Positions 11,845 to 23,706 of a stretch of DNA of 64,000 nt are shown one piece after another. Both the position numbers and the translations under genes were made by a program. The DNA is from Myxocyprinus asiaticus (taxonomy: Eukaryota; Chordata; Actinopteri; Cypriniformes; Catostomidae). Position 1 is the stretch's first letter, and every line of letters begins with the position of its first letter. The stretch lies in assembly GCF_019703515.2 (NCBI RefSeq), contig NC_059347.1, positions 23,341,001-23,405,000 on the forward strand. The letters are read 5' to 3'. The notes below the pieces were generated by a model. The model was not told where the DNA came from and did no database searches. It saw only the letters and a program-made list of their open reading frames with translations.

Positions 11845-12880
11845 TGGCAAAAAAAGAAAAAGTTTTCTCTAGAAACTCATCAGTCAATCATTGTTTTGAG
11901 GAATGAAGGCTATAAAATGCTTGAAATTGCCAAAAAAACTGAAGATTTCATACAAAAGTGTACACTGCAGTCTTCAAAGACAAAGGACAACTGGCTCTAA
12001 CAAGGACAGAAAGAGATGTGGAAGGCCAGATGTACAACTAAACAAGAGGATAAGTATGTCAGGGTCTCTAGTTTGAGAAATAGATGCCTCACATGTCCTC
12101 AGCTGACAGCTTGATTGAATTCTACCCGCTCAACACCAGTTTCATGTACAACAGTAAAGAGAAGACTCAGGGGTGCAGGCCTTATTGGAAGAATTGAAAA
12201 GAAAAAGCCACTTTTGAAACAGAAAAACAAAAAGAAAAGGTTAGAGTGGGCAAAGAAACAGACATTGGACAACAGATCATTGGAAAAGAGTGTTATGGAT
12301 CTTAAACCCATTGAGCTTTTGTTGGAATCATCTAGACTGTAAGGTGTGTGAGAAGATGCCCTCGACAAGCCAGCCACATCTATGGCAAGTGCTACAGGAA
12401 GTGTGGGGTGAAATGTGTAATGAGTCAGAGTCGGACACAGAGTGAAGATCCATGTGCAGAGTTTAATAATAATCGTAGTCAAACAGGCAGAGGTCAAAAC
12501 CAGGTAAGCTATCCAGGCAAAGTAACAAAACAAAGACAGTAAACAAAGGGGTAATCCAAGGGACAGGCAGTAATCAATAACAGGAAGACAGTAGATAACA
12601 ATAATGCTCAGAAATGCAAGACAACGGGGTGAATTGGCAAGACTTCGCAGAGAGGTGTGGTGAGAGCAGAGTTTATATACACAGAGAGTTGATTAGTGAA
12701 TGAAGATCAGGTCTGAGAGTCAATGGCAGGAAGAGGGGGATTCTGGGAAGTGTAGTCCAGGTGAGATTAGTACTCAGGGGAAGGGGATCTTGTGGGAACA
12801 GATCGAGAGGATATGACAAAATGTCACCTGAGTATCTGGACAAACTGACTGCTAGAATGCCAAGGATCTGCACATATGTC
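11845..12880 (+). pseudogene. Tc1 transposase pseudogene broken by LTR
   Basis: Decayed Tc1-family transposase. Readable segments are KKKFSLETHQSIIVLRNEGY (about 11853-11912, helix-turn-helix), SLIEFYPLNTSF-like text near 12110, RLRGAGLIGRIEKKKPLLKQ (12160-12220) and the ERSVMDLKPIELL-type segment near 12285-12320, which includes the DDE-family Glu. The segment with the first two catalytic Asp residues is missing: the text jumps from 'WAKKQTLD' directly to the Glu region. A 403-bp LTR then interrupts the C-terminal part. The minus-strand copy at 46965-47424 has the same internal deletion, so both descend from an already shortened master. Confidence 0.75.
12416..12818 (-). mobile_element. Solo LTR, 403 bp, nested in Tc1
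   Basis: The insert begins TGTAATGAGTC and ends GATATGACA, so both ends carry the TGT...ACA of a retrotransposon LTR. It is flanked by an exact 5-bp duplication AAATG (12411-12415 and 12819-12823). Removing the insert and one duplication restores the same text as the sister Tc1 copy at about 47020-47050. Read on the minus strand it has a TATA-box-like TGTATATAAACTC (near 12670-12685) and an ATTAAA poly(A)-type signal near 12460, as expected of an LTR in that orientation. A 5-bp duplication suits Gypsy or ERV-type LTR elements. No internal coding region remains, so it is a solo LTR. Confidence 0.85.
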
Positions 12881-13091
12881 ATTGCTGCATGATTTTTTGA
12901 TGAGGACCCTTTGAAGTAGTTCAAGAAGTTGTGAAAAATGTTTCAAATTGTAATAGTAATTTTTCACGTTATTAATGTCCTGACACTACATTGTGATCAG
13001 TTGAATGCCACTTTGGTGAATAAAAGTACCAATTTCTTTCCATAAGAGCAAAATCTGTAAATTATTTCAAAATTTTGGCTGCCAGTGTGTT

Positions 13092-13149
<58 letters not shown>
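13092..13149. repeat. (TA)n(CA)n compound microsatellite
   Basis: About 20 bases of TA followed by about 38 bases of CA, directly after the Tc1 right end. Confidence 0.95.
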
Positions 13150-13150
<1 letters not shown>

Positions 13151-13617
13151 TGGTACTTTTATTCACCAAAGTGGCATTCAACATCACAGATCCTTCACCA
13201 GGTCATCTAATGGTTAGACGGAAACCTGGAGAGGCCTTCAATGCAGTGTCTCACACCCACTGTGAAATTTGGTGGAGGATCGGTGATGATCTGGGGGTGT
13301 AGGACGCATGAATCAAGCCACATACAAGGTTATCCTGTATGAAAACTTGCTTCCTTCTGCTCTGACAATGTTCCCCAACTATGAGGATTGGTTTTCCAGC
13401 AGGACAATGCTTCTTGCTGCACAGCCAGGTCAATCAACGTGTGGATGGAGGACCACTGGATCAAGACCCTGTCATGACCTGCCAAATCTCCAGACCTGAA
13501 CCCCATTGAAAACCTCTGTAATGTGATCAAGAGGAAGATGGATGGCCACAAGCTATCAAACAAATCCGAGCTGCTTGAATTTTTGTGCCAGGAGTGGCAT
13601 AAAGTAACCCAAAAGTG
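13150..13617 (+). mobile_element. Tc1-like fragment from a further family
   Basis: Bases 13150-13182 match an inner part of the left inverted repeat of the 'ggtggcc' family. From 13183 the text is a different Tc1 transposase, with TDPSPGHLMVRRKPGEAFNA followed by HCEIWWRIGDDLG (+), then FPAGQC-type text near 13396 and a PEPH-KPL segment near 13495 representing the Asp and Glu regions in broken frames. It lacks both ends. The join makes this a second composite in the cluster. Confidence 0.7.
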
Positions 13618-13619
13618 TG

Positions 13620-13621
13620 TG

Positions 13622-13655
<34 letters not shown>

Positions 13656-13657
13656 TA
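13620..13657. repeat. (TA)n tract between Tc1-type copies
   Basis: About 38 bases of TA with one G interruption. Confidence 0.9.
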
Positions 13658-14206
13658 CACACACTCTACTGGTCAAATGTTTTGAAACACTTGACTGAAA
13701 TGTTTCTCATAATCTTAAAAATCTTTTGATCTGAAGGTGTATGCTTAAATGTTTGAAATTAGATTTGTAGACAAAAGTATAATTGTGCCACCATATTAAT
13801 TAATTTAATTATAAAAAAAAATTCTTTTTTTTTTTTATTTAAAAAAAAAGTTTTTGAAATGGATGACTTGGACCAAATAATAAAGAAAAGCAGCCAATAA
13901 GTGCCCAACATAGATGGGAACTCCTTCAATACTGTTTAAAAAGCATCCCAGGGTGATACCTCAAGAAGTTGGTTGAGAAAATGTCAAGAGTACATGTCTG
14001 CAAATTCTAGGCAAAGGGTGACTACTTTGAAGATGCTAAAATATAAACAGTTTTGATTTATTTTGTATTTTAACATAACATAATTCCCATAGTTCCATTC
14101 ATGTTATTCCATAGTTTTGATGACTTAACTTTTATTCTAAAATGTGAAAAAAATTATAATAAAGAATGAGTAAGTGTTTCAAAACTTTTGACCGGTAGTG
14201 TGTGGG
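13658..14206. mobile_element. Non-autonomous Tc1-type MITE, 549 bp
   Basis: The inverted ends read CACTCTACTGGTCAAATG at the left and CACTACCGGTCAAAAG at the right (reverse complement), both continuing into TTTTGAAACACTT. It is flanked by TA on both sides within TA tracts. There is no coding region. The right 200 bases match the left part of the chimeric element at 7668, showing that this family has several copies here. Confidence 0.8.

Positions 14207-14234
<28 letters not shown>
14207..14234. repeat. (TA)n tract ending the Tc1 cluster
   Basis: About 28 bases of TA after the MITE right end. Confidence 0.9.
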
Positions 14235-14238
<4 letters not shown>

Positions 14239-15337
14239 GCTTGTGAATTGATCTTGTCTTAGACCGTCATCTACTGGATCTCACAGTTTTAAAAGTATTC
14301 AGGACAACGACTTTTAACTCAGACTTTTTACGTGACCGAATCATTTACATAATTTTTTTTCATACATTTATTTATCAATACACACATTATGAATTTACCA
14401 AGTATGCCATTAGCAAAATTATGCATGTCCCTGCACTGTTGGCTAAACACACACGTAGTCCAGGCCGGGTGGGTGTGTGGTGACCCTTGAAGTGCCACAG
14501 GGCTCAGAGGTGAGGGAGGTTGACAGGCTGAGGTGTGATGAGACTGGGATGTGTGTGTTTGTGTGATTGTCTTTTGTGGGGTGTCCAGGGTGGTGGGATC
14601 GTCCCTCTCCACTCTGTCATGGGAGGGTTGTCTTGGGAGTTGGTTTGATAGCATTGTGTTTATGTTTGTGTGGCTATCTGTCTGTCTTTCTGTCTGTGTC
14701 TGTGCATATGGAAGGGCGGGTCACAGTTCCCTCAGCAGTGGTAATGGCTGACAGTGCTATGTCTGTGAAAGTAAACAACCCTAGATAAGCAGCGCTTCAC
14801 AAGGACGCCAGCTGCAATACGCTAATCTCCCTTAAATTTCTCTGTCTTCTATTCAGCTTGTTATATCTTATCTCCAGACCCCTCTTTTCCATGCATGCCT
14901 TTGGAACTATTTTTCAACTCTATCTATACAGTGCAATTGTTTCCATGATATACATTCTGCCAGTATACACTAAGCGAAAACATAGCATTTCAGTATTAGC
15001 TTAAGTGCATGATCATTTCCTCAACCTCACTTGGTTAATTAGACAAGCTAGGTAAAAAAAACAAAAAACATGGCTAATTAAACCTTTTCTGGTGGAACAC
15101 AAACGCATCTTAATGAAGAGTGAGGCGAGAGGTGACGTCTCAGATGGCTACGCTGATGGCATTGGATGGTTGGCGAGGTCACTAGGCAGAGCACTCACCT
15201 CTGGGAGGGCCACTAGTGGTGTGCCTACTCCTGACCATCTAAAAACAGTTGGAACTGTCAGTTTGAGATGTCTCTAAATTTCCTAATTGCTTGCTCCTGT
15301 CTCTCTCTTTGTCTCCTTCTCCCTTTCCTCCTCACAG
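14235..15337. other. Intronic stretch before exon 15338
   Basis: No gene or known repeat recognised. Frames at 14328-14788 overlap on both strands over a GT-rich region. The last 60 bases are the pyrimidine-rich branch-point and acceptor region. Confidence 0.55.
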
Positions 15338-15422
15338 CACTGCTGTAACTGGGTGTCGAGTCCTGAGCCCCTGGACACTCTGGTGGACCCCATGCTTACT
15401 GACTGCCCTCGTGTTTCAGCAG
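15338..15422 (+). CDS. fam172a: FAM172A (ARB2A) next coding exon
   Basis: This 85-nt exon begins after a long pyrimidine-rich tract ending CCTCACAG and ends at AG|GTAGGTGA, a strong donor. It encodes 28 codons plus one base. The peptide starts [14 protein letters not shown] and ends DCPRVSA with the first base of a Gly codon, matching the C-terminal region of FAM172A that follows the WHQEA segment encoded at 58-174. Phases fit: the first exon ends in phase 0 and this one starts in phase 0. The final coding part of the gene (a short basic tail) was not found downstream, so the intron starting at 15423 should run past the right edge. Two exons of the same gene in order and in frame make the assignment secure. 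Confidence 0.93.
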
Positions 15423-15937
15423 GTAGGTGACCACATCTGCTCACGGATCACCTTTCACCTATCTTAGTCACGCTCTATAAACTCACAATCACTCTTTTAC
15501 TTATTAGATAGTTACCAAATCAATATTCAGGATATGTTAGCACTTAACAGCATGCCAAATTTAAAATAAATTTAAGACCCCCTCTGGGCAAAATTTGTTG
15601 TGCTGCTTCAGATATCCTGGTGTCTGTAAATGTCAAATGGACATTAACTTTTTTTTTTTTTTCTTTTTTTTGTGCGGTATGACTTTTTTTTAAGAACAAA
15701 TATATAATGTTACTGTAGAGTACTTTAGATGGAGTTTTGCATGTAATACCACAGGACAGTTTAAACTGAGTGGCCTTTTTATAGCTTTAAAGACCCATCA
15801 AGATATAATTTGCATTGCATAAATTCAAAACACTAATGCAAGCAACAAAATCAAAATAAGAGTTCCACTCTGCACTATAAGTTAAAACTGAGATAAAAAA
15901 AAATTATAATAATATAAGAAGCAACTCAGTATTGTCC

Positions 15938-17218
15938 TGGGCTGCGTTTCCCGATAACGATTGATTTTTGCGGTTAAGAGCATTTTCTACGAGCAATTTT
16001 ACAAACGTTCGTTATTTTTTATGAGCGTTTCTCAAAACTGCACTTAACATGAACATGTGAGGATGCGCTTTAAGTGCTACTTAAGAGAGACACTGTCCAT
16101 AAACGTGAAGAGCTGAAATGTGACCGTATTGTGCTGCCCGTCATTGCAACTTCATTATATTTGTTGCGTAACTTTAAAAACATTTGTAATGTACCTCGCT
16201 GGAAATATAAAAAAATATTTCTTAAATGTACAACTTCACCACATAATTGCATTTTGTTTTGCAATTGTTTTGTGCAGAACGATATATTTCTTTTACACAA
16301 ACACTGCTTCGTTCATCAGATGTGCCTTTTAATCTTTCGTTTTCAAAATTTGCTCTGTGGGTCGATATGAAAGCTTCCAGGATCAGTGAAGACAGCGGAT
16401 GCCTTGTGTATGGTCCTGGTAATGACAAGCATTAATTGAATATAACGAGGTTCACCGTGTTATTGCGGAGCACAAAATAAGGAGATGCGTGGAAGCTGCG
16501 CTTTAGGGATATTCACCAATCAAAGGGAGATCTGCTCTTTACTCCCAAAGTGATAATGGTAACAGCAATGCTACACAACATGTGCGGTACTACACAACAT
16601 GTGGTGCGGGCGAGAGTGCCCTTAGGTGTCAGAGAGGAAGAGGAGACGAGGATGAGGAGCCAATATAATGTACGTATATAATTTTCATGCACGGCAGCAA
16701 GTTATTAATTTTTCTCCTTCTCTCTCTGATTGTAATTTTTACAATTCTCTGCAACAATCATCCCACCACTTTATTGTTACCAACTAGTCCACAAATAACC
16801 TTTATTTGTTTACTTATTAATTTATCTGTTCATCCAATATTGACTCAGCATTTTATGCATTCATTATTATTATTATTAATATTATTATTATTATTATTAT
16901 TATTATACTTTTCGGTTAAAAAAATAAATAAAATGTATGTATACTGATATTAAATGAGCATAAAGTGTAGCTATAGGTGTTTAAATTGTATTAGGTGTAA
17001 TTTCACGTTTGTCCTGCAGGTGTCTTCATAAGTTTGTGTCCTTACAATTTTCTTAGCGCTGTACGATTACTTCAGAGCACTCCTTAATCTACAAGCATTT
17101 TCAATTACTACTTAAATTAGGAGGCTTTTGGGAAACAGGCCACAAAACTAAGACGAATCATAAGATGGATTCTACGATCTATTTAGGCTTACGATGCTTT
17201 TGGGAAACGAGGCCCTGG
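15938..17218. mobile_element. Putative DNA transposon with 'gtttccc' inverted ends
   Basis: Left end GGGCTGCGTTTCCCGATAAC; right end, reverse complement, GGGCCTCGTTTCCCAAAAGC. The inverted similarity extends past 25 bases with gaps. A second internal copy of the right-end motif (about 17119-17140, 'gcttttgggaaacaggcc') suggests tandem or nested ends. Short frames at 16074-16435 on both strands show no transposase motif. The superfamily is unclear; PIF/Harbinger is possible, but I could not identify the expected 3-bp duplication. Confidence 0.55.
16863..16906. repeat. (ATT)n microsatellite
   Basis: About 44 bases of ATT repeats with one interruption. Confidence 0.9.
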
Positions 17219-17529
17219 ACTTCATGGCTTTGGTCCCAAGTCAAATTCAATAGGTATGTCCTTAAAATCATAACCTTTTTTTTATTAATCATAATTACAT
17301 AATTATAATTATAGTGTCATCTTTGAAGACCATTATTACTATTTATTTTTTTTTATTTTTTTTAAACAAAATAATGATTCAATAATAAATTATTTATTTG
17401 CTTTTCATCACTGGTGACCTACTAGGGAAGGCTATATTTCCATACTCCACTCAAAATGTATAAAATAAAAATCATTGTGTGCTTATTTTTTATCTTTCTT
17501 ATTCTTTATCAGAAATCCTAGTAAAATAC

Positions 17530-17609
<80 letters not shown>

Positions 17610-18324
17610 TATATGTTAATAATGCATCATTGTTTCCCAGTTTCCCATAGTGTGTCTTGTTTAGTTGTTCTTCTGACCTTGGTTGTTTTTAATATATTGA
17701 GGCATGTCCTCAATTCCAGATTACAGCTATAATCTCTAATCCAGAGCAGGGAGATGATGAGGTTGACCTAGACATCACCCCTACACTAGAAGAGCTGTTC
17801 AATCTTTGACTTGAGTTCATGAGATGACAATTGACAATTTTATAAAATGCCATCAGACATATTCTCATGTGCTTTTGTAGCAAGGACAATACTGCCCTGA
17901 TTTTTCCGTAATCTGGATTTGGGGCATGCCATGCAATGAGGGTGGGTTAGGTATTATCCAAGTGAACCATCATTGAACTACAGCATGTCAACTTTTACAT
18001 TTTTACATGAGAGCAGTTTAAGTTTAGCTCATGTGCCTTTTACCCACAGTATTATCCTACTGTAAAAATGTATGATATTTTTTTTAAAATTTTATTATTA
18101 TTATTTATTTATTCATTTATTTTTGTGAAAACTTGTAGAGCTGTGTGGATGGAACCCATATTAAAACAGCCAGTGTCAGATATGGTTGTATTGTTTTTTT
18201 CTAATTGTAAAATATTCTAATAGAAGAAAAATAGTAAACAGACGTTATTTAATTGACGGGAGGCTTTTTTAATGTTGTCATAGAAAATAGTTGTACACCA
18301 ATTTTTGTCTTGACTTTTTTTTCT
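17219..18324. other. Intronic AT-rich stretch
   Basis: No gene seen. It contains the long (TA)n tract at 17535-17606 and several T-rich runs. Confidence 0.6.
17535..17606. repeat. (TA)n tract, about 72 bp
   Basis: Uninterrupted TA dinucleotides with no transposon end recognised beside it, unlike most long TA tracts elsewhere in the window. Confidence 0.95.
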
Positions 18325-18790
18325 TACCCTGCTCAAGTAACATCAGTCCAACACACTTTCATGTCGAAATCGTCAGGATTCTTACGACTTTTCTAAATTT
18401 GGCTAATTCGTATGATATCGTGCGACTGCACTCTTTTGAATTCCTACGACTTACACTACAGCCAATGACATCGCTGGACATCCTTTCCATCTAATACGTG
18501 ACAATTACTTCCTTCTGTCACGCACAACAGCTTCCTATCATGCATACACACTCTACTGATTGGTTAAGTTTAGATAAGGGGTTTGGGTAAGGGCATAATA
18601 TTAATAAGTATGTCCTTAACGCCTCGTGCGCAGAACTCACGCTTCTGCATTAGACATCCGGGAATTTGCACGTGATGAAGTCGTATAAGTTTATGTGAAC
18701 AACATCGTGCGAGACCATAAGAAATAGCCAACTCGTAAATTATGTACGACTTTTCATGAGATCGGGTTGCATCAGTCAGTTTATGTAGAC
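18325..18790. repeat. Imperfect palindromic repeat element
   Basis: The two flanks are weakly inverted copies. The left has 'cgacttttctaaatttggct' and 'atatcgtgcgac'; the right has 'gtacgacttttcatgagatc' and 'catcgtgcgagacc'. It is rich in CpG-containing words (TACGAC, CGTGCG) unlike the surrounding AT-rich intron, which suggests an inserted MITE-like repeat. Boundaries are approximate. Confidence 0.4.
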
Positions 18791-20565
18791 ATGTGCATTC
18801 ACAAGTCACAATCTTCAGTAAATAAAGGCTAGTACGTGTATCATCCAATGCACTTGCATTCAAATTTTGGCAGATTTTTCTTCAAATACAGGCAGTGTTA
18901 TGTTCAAAGGGTTGATTTATATTCAAACTAGGGTCCACAATAAAACTTGTTTCCTGTTTATTTATTTGCTATTTTTCATATGCCTATGTAAAAATGTTAT
19001 TGATTTACCCTATCCCAGATTTTTAGAAATATAAATAAAAAATATTATATACTACATTTGTAAAACTAATCTAAACATAGAGTAAAACATAGAAAAAAAC
19101 ATCTGGATATTTATTGTGTGAAAATTATATGTAAATCATAAATTAATGCAATGTAATCCCATTTAGTTCTGACACTTCCTGGATGAGTTATGTTAAAGCT
19201 GACATAAAATAGCCAGTGTATCCCTGTGACCGCAATTCAGTTGAATGTTGTATTAATGCGTTAATCATTACTTGACAGAATGATCTTTGATTGCTATGTT
19301 GCTTAGCAACCATAAACAACCTCCTGTTGGTCTAATGAACTAAGTTACTTCACAGAAGAATTCTTTTTTTCTTCTATCATACACACAGACACAGTGTTCT
19401 CTCCCTTTTTACATTGTGTGTGGCTGTGTTGATTGCTGTTTCTATGCTGGTTTGACTTGAGCAGGTGTGGCATGGCAAGACATAGAGCAGCATTTCTGTT
19501 ACACTTAATCATCTGTGAAGCCATGCTGGTAGCAGCTTACTATGCAGGTATTTTTGTATCCGCACTTGCATGTGGATATATGCGCTTGTCTGTCTGTAAA
19601 AGGAGAGTCTGCTGATGTCTCTGTTTTTTTGTTCCCAACATGATAAAACTTGGAGCCTCCACCCACTTGCCTGGATTGCTTTTTTTTTTTTAACCCTCAT
19701 CTTCAGTGGAAGGTCAGTGAGCCTCCGTATTGGCAAGGCTCAGAAACACTGGCAGCATTTTATCAGTTAGCAGCACACTAAAGCCAGTTGAAATATGCAG
19801 ATAAACTGGAACAAATCTCCTGAAAAGCCCCCTGGTCTGCCAGCACTGGGTGAGGGGAGCTGAGCCTTATGCCCACACTGACCCGCAGTCAGACGCTCTA
19901 GGTGCTGAAGGCGATTGCCAGCACAACCGAACTGAGCTGTAGAGGAAGCCTAGACAAGCATTTGGATGGGTTACAAATAGAAACAATGCCAATGATGGGC
20001 TGCAGTCTCTATGTGGGTGTGTGCTTGAGCTGTCTGGCCCTAATGGGCCTCAAACCTGTGGTGTGTGTCTCATATTTTAAACCAGGGGTGCAACATAATA
20101 TTTGTTTAAATGGGCAGTCACACCTAACATTTTGGTTCTATCTGGTCTTATAGAATCATGTTATTATACCTACATTTTTGCAAAATAATTTTATGTTTAG
20201 GGTATTGAGGTAGGTTTTGTTGATTTAAAACTCGATTGAGCTTTGAAAATCTGTTTGGGAGAAAATGTAACTGGCATTTAGCACCACACAATGGACATTT
20301 CACCTCAGAACTGCTGCAGTAAGGAATCATATGATATAATTTTGCAAAAATGTCACCATAGTCACGTAATTTTTCTGAGATCAGGCTGTTTTGGTTCCAT
20401 TTACTTTAATTCATTTGCATCTGAAAGACAGAGAGCTGATATGCAAGCATATGCAAAAAATAGTCTTTGTAAACCTGCAAATTCACATTGCAAAATGACC
20501 AATTTTGTTTGACCAGTGGGGAATCAAAATGTCATAGATCGACCTCTTCGAATCAAACATAGTAG

Positions 20566-20570
<5 letters not shown>

Positions 20571-20610
<40 letters not shown>
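20571..20610. repeat. (TA)n tract
   Basis: About 40 bases of TA. Confidence 0.95.
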
Positions 20611-20613
<3 letters not shown>

Positions 20614-20717
20614 TTTTGCCAGCCTCCCATCAAACAAGTTTAAAGCAATACAAACTTTAAAAAGAGAAGCTGCATGGTTGGCAGTGTCGCTGGCAACTGA
20701 AGTAGATGGTATATATA

Positions 20718-20736
20718 GATTATTTATTTATTTTTA

Positions 20737-20765
<29 letters not shown>
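20718..20765. repeat. (TTTA)n microsatellite
   Basis: Repeated TTTA units with minor interruptions. Confidence 0.9.
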
Positions 20766-20767
<2 letters not shown>

Positions 20768-21069
20768 GCATTTTTGAATATTTTTATAATAATTATTTAA
20801 CTATTCTAAATAGTTGCTTGTATTCATTGCAGGCTCTGAAATAATTTTGCATGCAAAAAGTCTAGTGTGACCACCCCACTTAATTCTCTAAAATCATACA
20901 AACCCTTAACTGGCCTTGTAAAATTTTACACATTAACATCACACTCTTTGCTGTGACACTTTAGCTCTTCAAGTAGGCTATGTGATATATCTCGGAAACC
21001 TCTGATCACTCGCGGCTTTGCTTCATGCCTTTTCCATTATGTCCAAATGTAGAAACACAAGCCCTCTTT

Positions 21070-21320
21070 TCAACTCTCTATCCCTTTACTCAAGTTAAGA
21101 TAAGATTACTCATTGCTGTAACTGATCATTAATTACAAAGAGAGCAGTGTCCAGTGTGTAAACAGTGATTAATTGTTAACAAAAGTTAGTTAATGCATAC
21201 CTGAACTGTAATTATCTGTCCTGCACCATTACAAGGATCTGAACACAGGTGGGTAATTAACTCTAATTGCCTTTGCAATGAGATGATCACAAGAGAAGAG
21301 AAAAACTCTGTTAAAAAAAT
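21070..21320. promoter_or_regulatory. Candidate conserved non-coding element
   Basis: A repeat-free block with many homeodomain-type cores (CATTAATTACA, GATTAATTG, GTAATTATC, GGTAATTAAC, CTAATTGCC) within 200 bases. Density of such motifs in unique intronic DNA is typical of developmental enhancers near NR2F1/FAM172A. No function is shown by the sequence alone. Confidence 0.3.
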
Positions 21321-22949
21321 AAGCCTCCTTTGATGTAGACTAGATATTTGTCAGTTGATTTATTCCCAGCTCTTTTTTGTGTCATCTTTTTGTCTTTCTC
21401 ACGTTTTCATAGTTCTTTTTTAATTGGCTTTGTGTCAAGCTCATAAACAAGACTCTTAAAACAAAGTGATGCAATTTTAATGGGATTTTGCTGAACCCAT
21501 TTACAACATAAATTAAATGTGATTTTAGATTTCTACGAGTGTTGATGCTAACTTTATCCTAGCTCTCTTCCGATGTTCTAATAAAGATGTGTTTGATGGA
21601 AATGTTAGCATGCAGTCATATTGGGACCATTTGTGTAAGTTCACTGGTGCATATTGCTGACTTGTACAATGTTATCGGTCCATGTATTTCGCTCAATGGA
21701 GAGTCACTGGCGCATGTTGCATTCAGTCTATAGTCTTGCTTCCTTCACCGGTCTGCAATGCCCAGTGTCCCCATGTCTTTAAATGCCTGTGACCATGTAC
21801 CCTTGATGCAGCAAAATCCACTTGCTTAAAGTTCCTTTGTCCCTGACAAACCTTCACTTTGTTGGACATCTCCACCCTCCTTTCAAGTGGATGTTGGTGC
21901 ATATGGTCCCACTTTGTGACTTATTTTCTTTATTCAATAGGTTTTTGGGACTTTAAAGGATGTCCTGAAAGATGATGTAATTATCTGCCATGTGGATGTG
22001 CCTTCTAATTTTAACATATTACAAATTTAATAATTACTAATTTGTCATTTAGCAGAAATCTACTACAGGGACAATCCCAATGAAGAATTTGAGGTGAAGT
22101 GCCCTGCTCAAGTAGTAATCAGCATATTGGTGTTCATGTAAATGCTCTCAATGAGTACTAACAACAGCATTTCCACTGTAGCTAGATAACAACTCAAAAA
22201 GCCAAAAAAAAAAAAATGTGTTCTCATTTATTTGCCCGTTCAGTTTAACTATGAAAAGTAGCACAGACATGCAGTAATGGTATCTGCGTCTCTCTGCTGT
22301 AGATGCATCACAAGAGATGTGAAGAATGCATGTTGCTTGTCAACGACAATTTCTGCGGAGACATGCAGCAATGAGAAATTAACTGTACTATAATAGGCAA
22401 ATTATGAGTCATCAGTAGTGATTCACTTGCACAAATTAGGCCTGATTGCTTTCATAACAGTTGCAAAATGTACCGCAGACACCCAATGCTATCAACCAAA
22501 CAAATCTAACATTTCCACAGTTAAAATACCCTGAATATGAGGTCATTTAAAATGATGACTCAGCACAACTTTCTGTTCAGAATTTAATACTGCATTTTTT
22601 TTATTTCACAATGTTCCTGAATGAATTTCAATGAATGTGAGATTTCTATCTACTGTTGCAAAATATAGAGATCTGTTGTTATTCACCTCACTTTGCTTGC
22701 TGTTTTACTCAAGTATCCTGGAGTAAATCAAGTTGTCATCAATATACATATAGACAATGTATCACAGAACAACGACTCCCTGTGTTTCCTCTTTCTAAAT
22801 GTCATGCTCTTTTTATGAGTCCCATCGGTGGGGTTGAATAAAAGTTTGATGGAGTTTTTGTTGAGCCGACTGTAATTTCTCACTGCCCCTCTCCCTTGAC
22901 TAGGATCAGAAGACACGGCCTTCATTTTCTATTCCTCTTCAAAAACGAG
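21321..22949. other. Intronic stretch without recognised gene
   Basis: Unique-looking intron; no transposon ends or coding signal recognised. A short (A)13 run lies near 22204. Confidence 0.55.
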
Positions 22950-23130
22950 ATGGGCCCTAAACATCTTTGATCTGTGTGCTGCTCGGGATGAGTGGCAGGG
23001 CCTGACCCACTTGGCTCTTGGCTTTATATAATGAGCCCCCTGATTAAAGAGCGCCAAGCAGAAACATTGTGCTGTATAAGGAGTTTTATGTCATCTCATC
23101 TCACACTCACTGTTTGCTTCTCTATTTCTC
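22950..23130. promoter_or_regulatory. Candidate conserved non-coding element
   Basis: GC-moderate, repeat-free block with words such as GGCTTTATATAATGAGCC and CTGATTAAAGAGCG. It stands out in composition from the flanking AT-rich intron. Functional status is inferred only. Confidence 0.25.
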
Positions 23131-23354
23131 TTCTACGCCCTTTGATTCTTGTCATCTCTAGATGAGGTCACATAGCAGATGTGATAGCAAATACGTTTTC
23201 CATCTTTTTTAGCACAGCAAGTTGTATATACAGTACAAGCTTCTGTGTCAAAATTAAGCATGGACAGTAAATATAAATGCATATGCAGAAGTACATGAAG
23301 GAATAGCAGATCCCAAAACATTACTGGTAAATCTTTTTATTTTTGTTATTTTTT

Positions 23355-23706
23355 TTCAGTGGAACACAAGGTGAATTTTTTTTAAGAATATCCTTTCCGC
23401 TTTCTTTCTTATAATGAAAGTGAATGGGGACAAGCTTTAAAATGAGGAAGAAATCACCATAAAAGTGGTCCATATGACTCTTTTATGAATTTTATCCTTC
23501 ACTGCTGCTTTTTTGTCTTGTTAAAGCTTGTCAACACCTGTCCCCATTCACTTTCATTATATGGAAAGGAGCAACCAGTAAATTCTTTAAAAATTCACCT
23601 GTATTGCACTGAAAAAAATCATGGGGTTTGGAACAATATGATGGTCAGGAAATTACGACAGAATTGTAATCTTTTTTTCTTTTTATTTTTTTTCACTTTC
23701 CCTTTA
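23355..23706. mobile_element. Palindromic MITE copy
   Basis: The internal arms 'ataatgaaagtgaatgggg' (about 23411) and 'ccccattcactttcattat' (about 23542) are inverted copies, and the right end reads CACTTTCCCTTTAA, the terminal type of the TTAA palindromic MITE family. There is no coding region. The left boundary is uncertain. Confidence 0.55.

Larger units (their letters stand above)
11448..13089 (+). mobile_element. Tc1-like element ('ggtggcc' family) with nested solo LTR
   Basis: Left end CACACTGGTGGCCAAAAG, right end (reverse complement) CACACTGGCAGCCAAAAT. Removing the nested LTR and one copy of its 5-bp duplication leaves a 1234-bp Tc1 element. The same family occurs at 46818-49108 on the other strand, and a fragment of its left end occurs at 13150-13182. 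Transposase remains lie between about 11845 and 12880. Confidence 0.85.
175..15337 (+). other. FAM172A intron (complete, 15.2 kb)
   Basis: The intron runs from the GTACAC donor at 175 to the CCTCACAG acceptor before 15338. It is AT-rich and holds no other recognisable gene. Most of 4.4-6.4 kb and 7.7-14.2 kb is transposon sequence, listed separately. The segments 175-2565, 3411-4425, 6408-7667 and 14235-15337 contain only unique or unrecognised intronic DNA apart from a CTTT/CTTG microsatellite. Confidence 0.85.
18791..21059. other. Intronic stretch without recognised gene
   Basis: No coding or transposon signal recognised apart from microsatellites at 20571-20610 and 20718-20765. The frame 19902-20153 has no family match that I recognise. 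Confidence 0.55.
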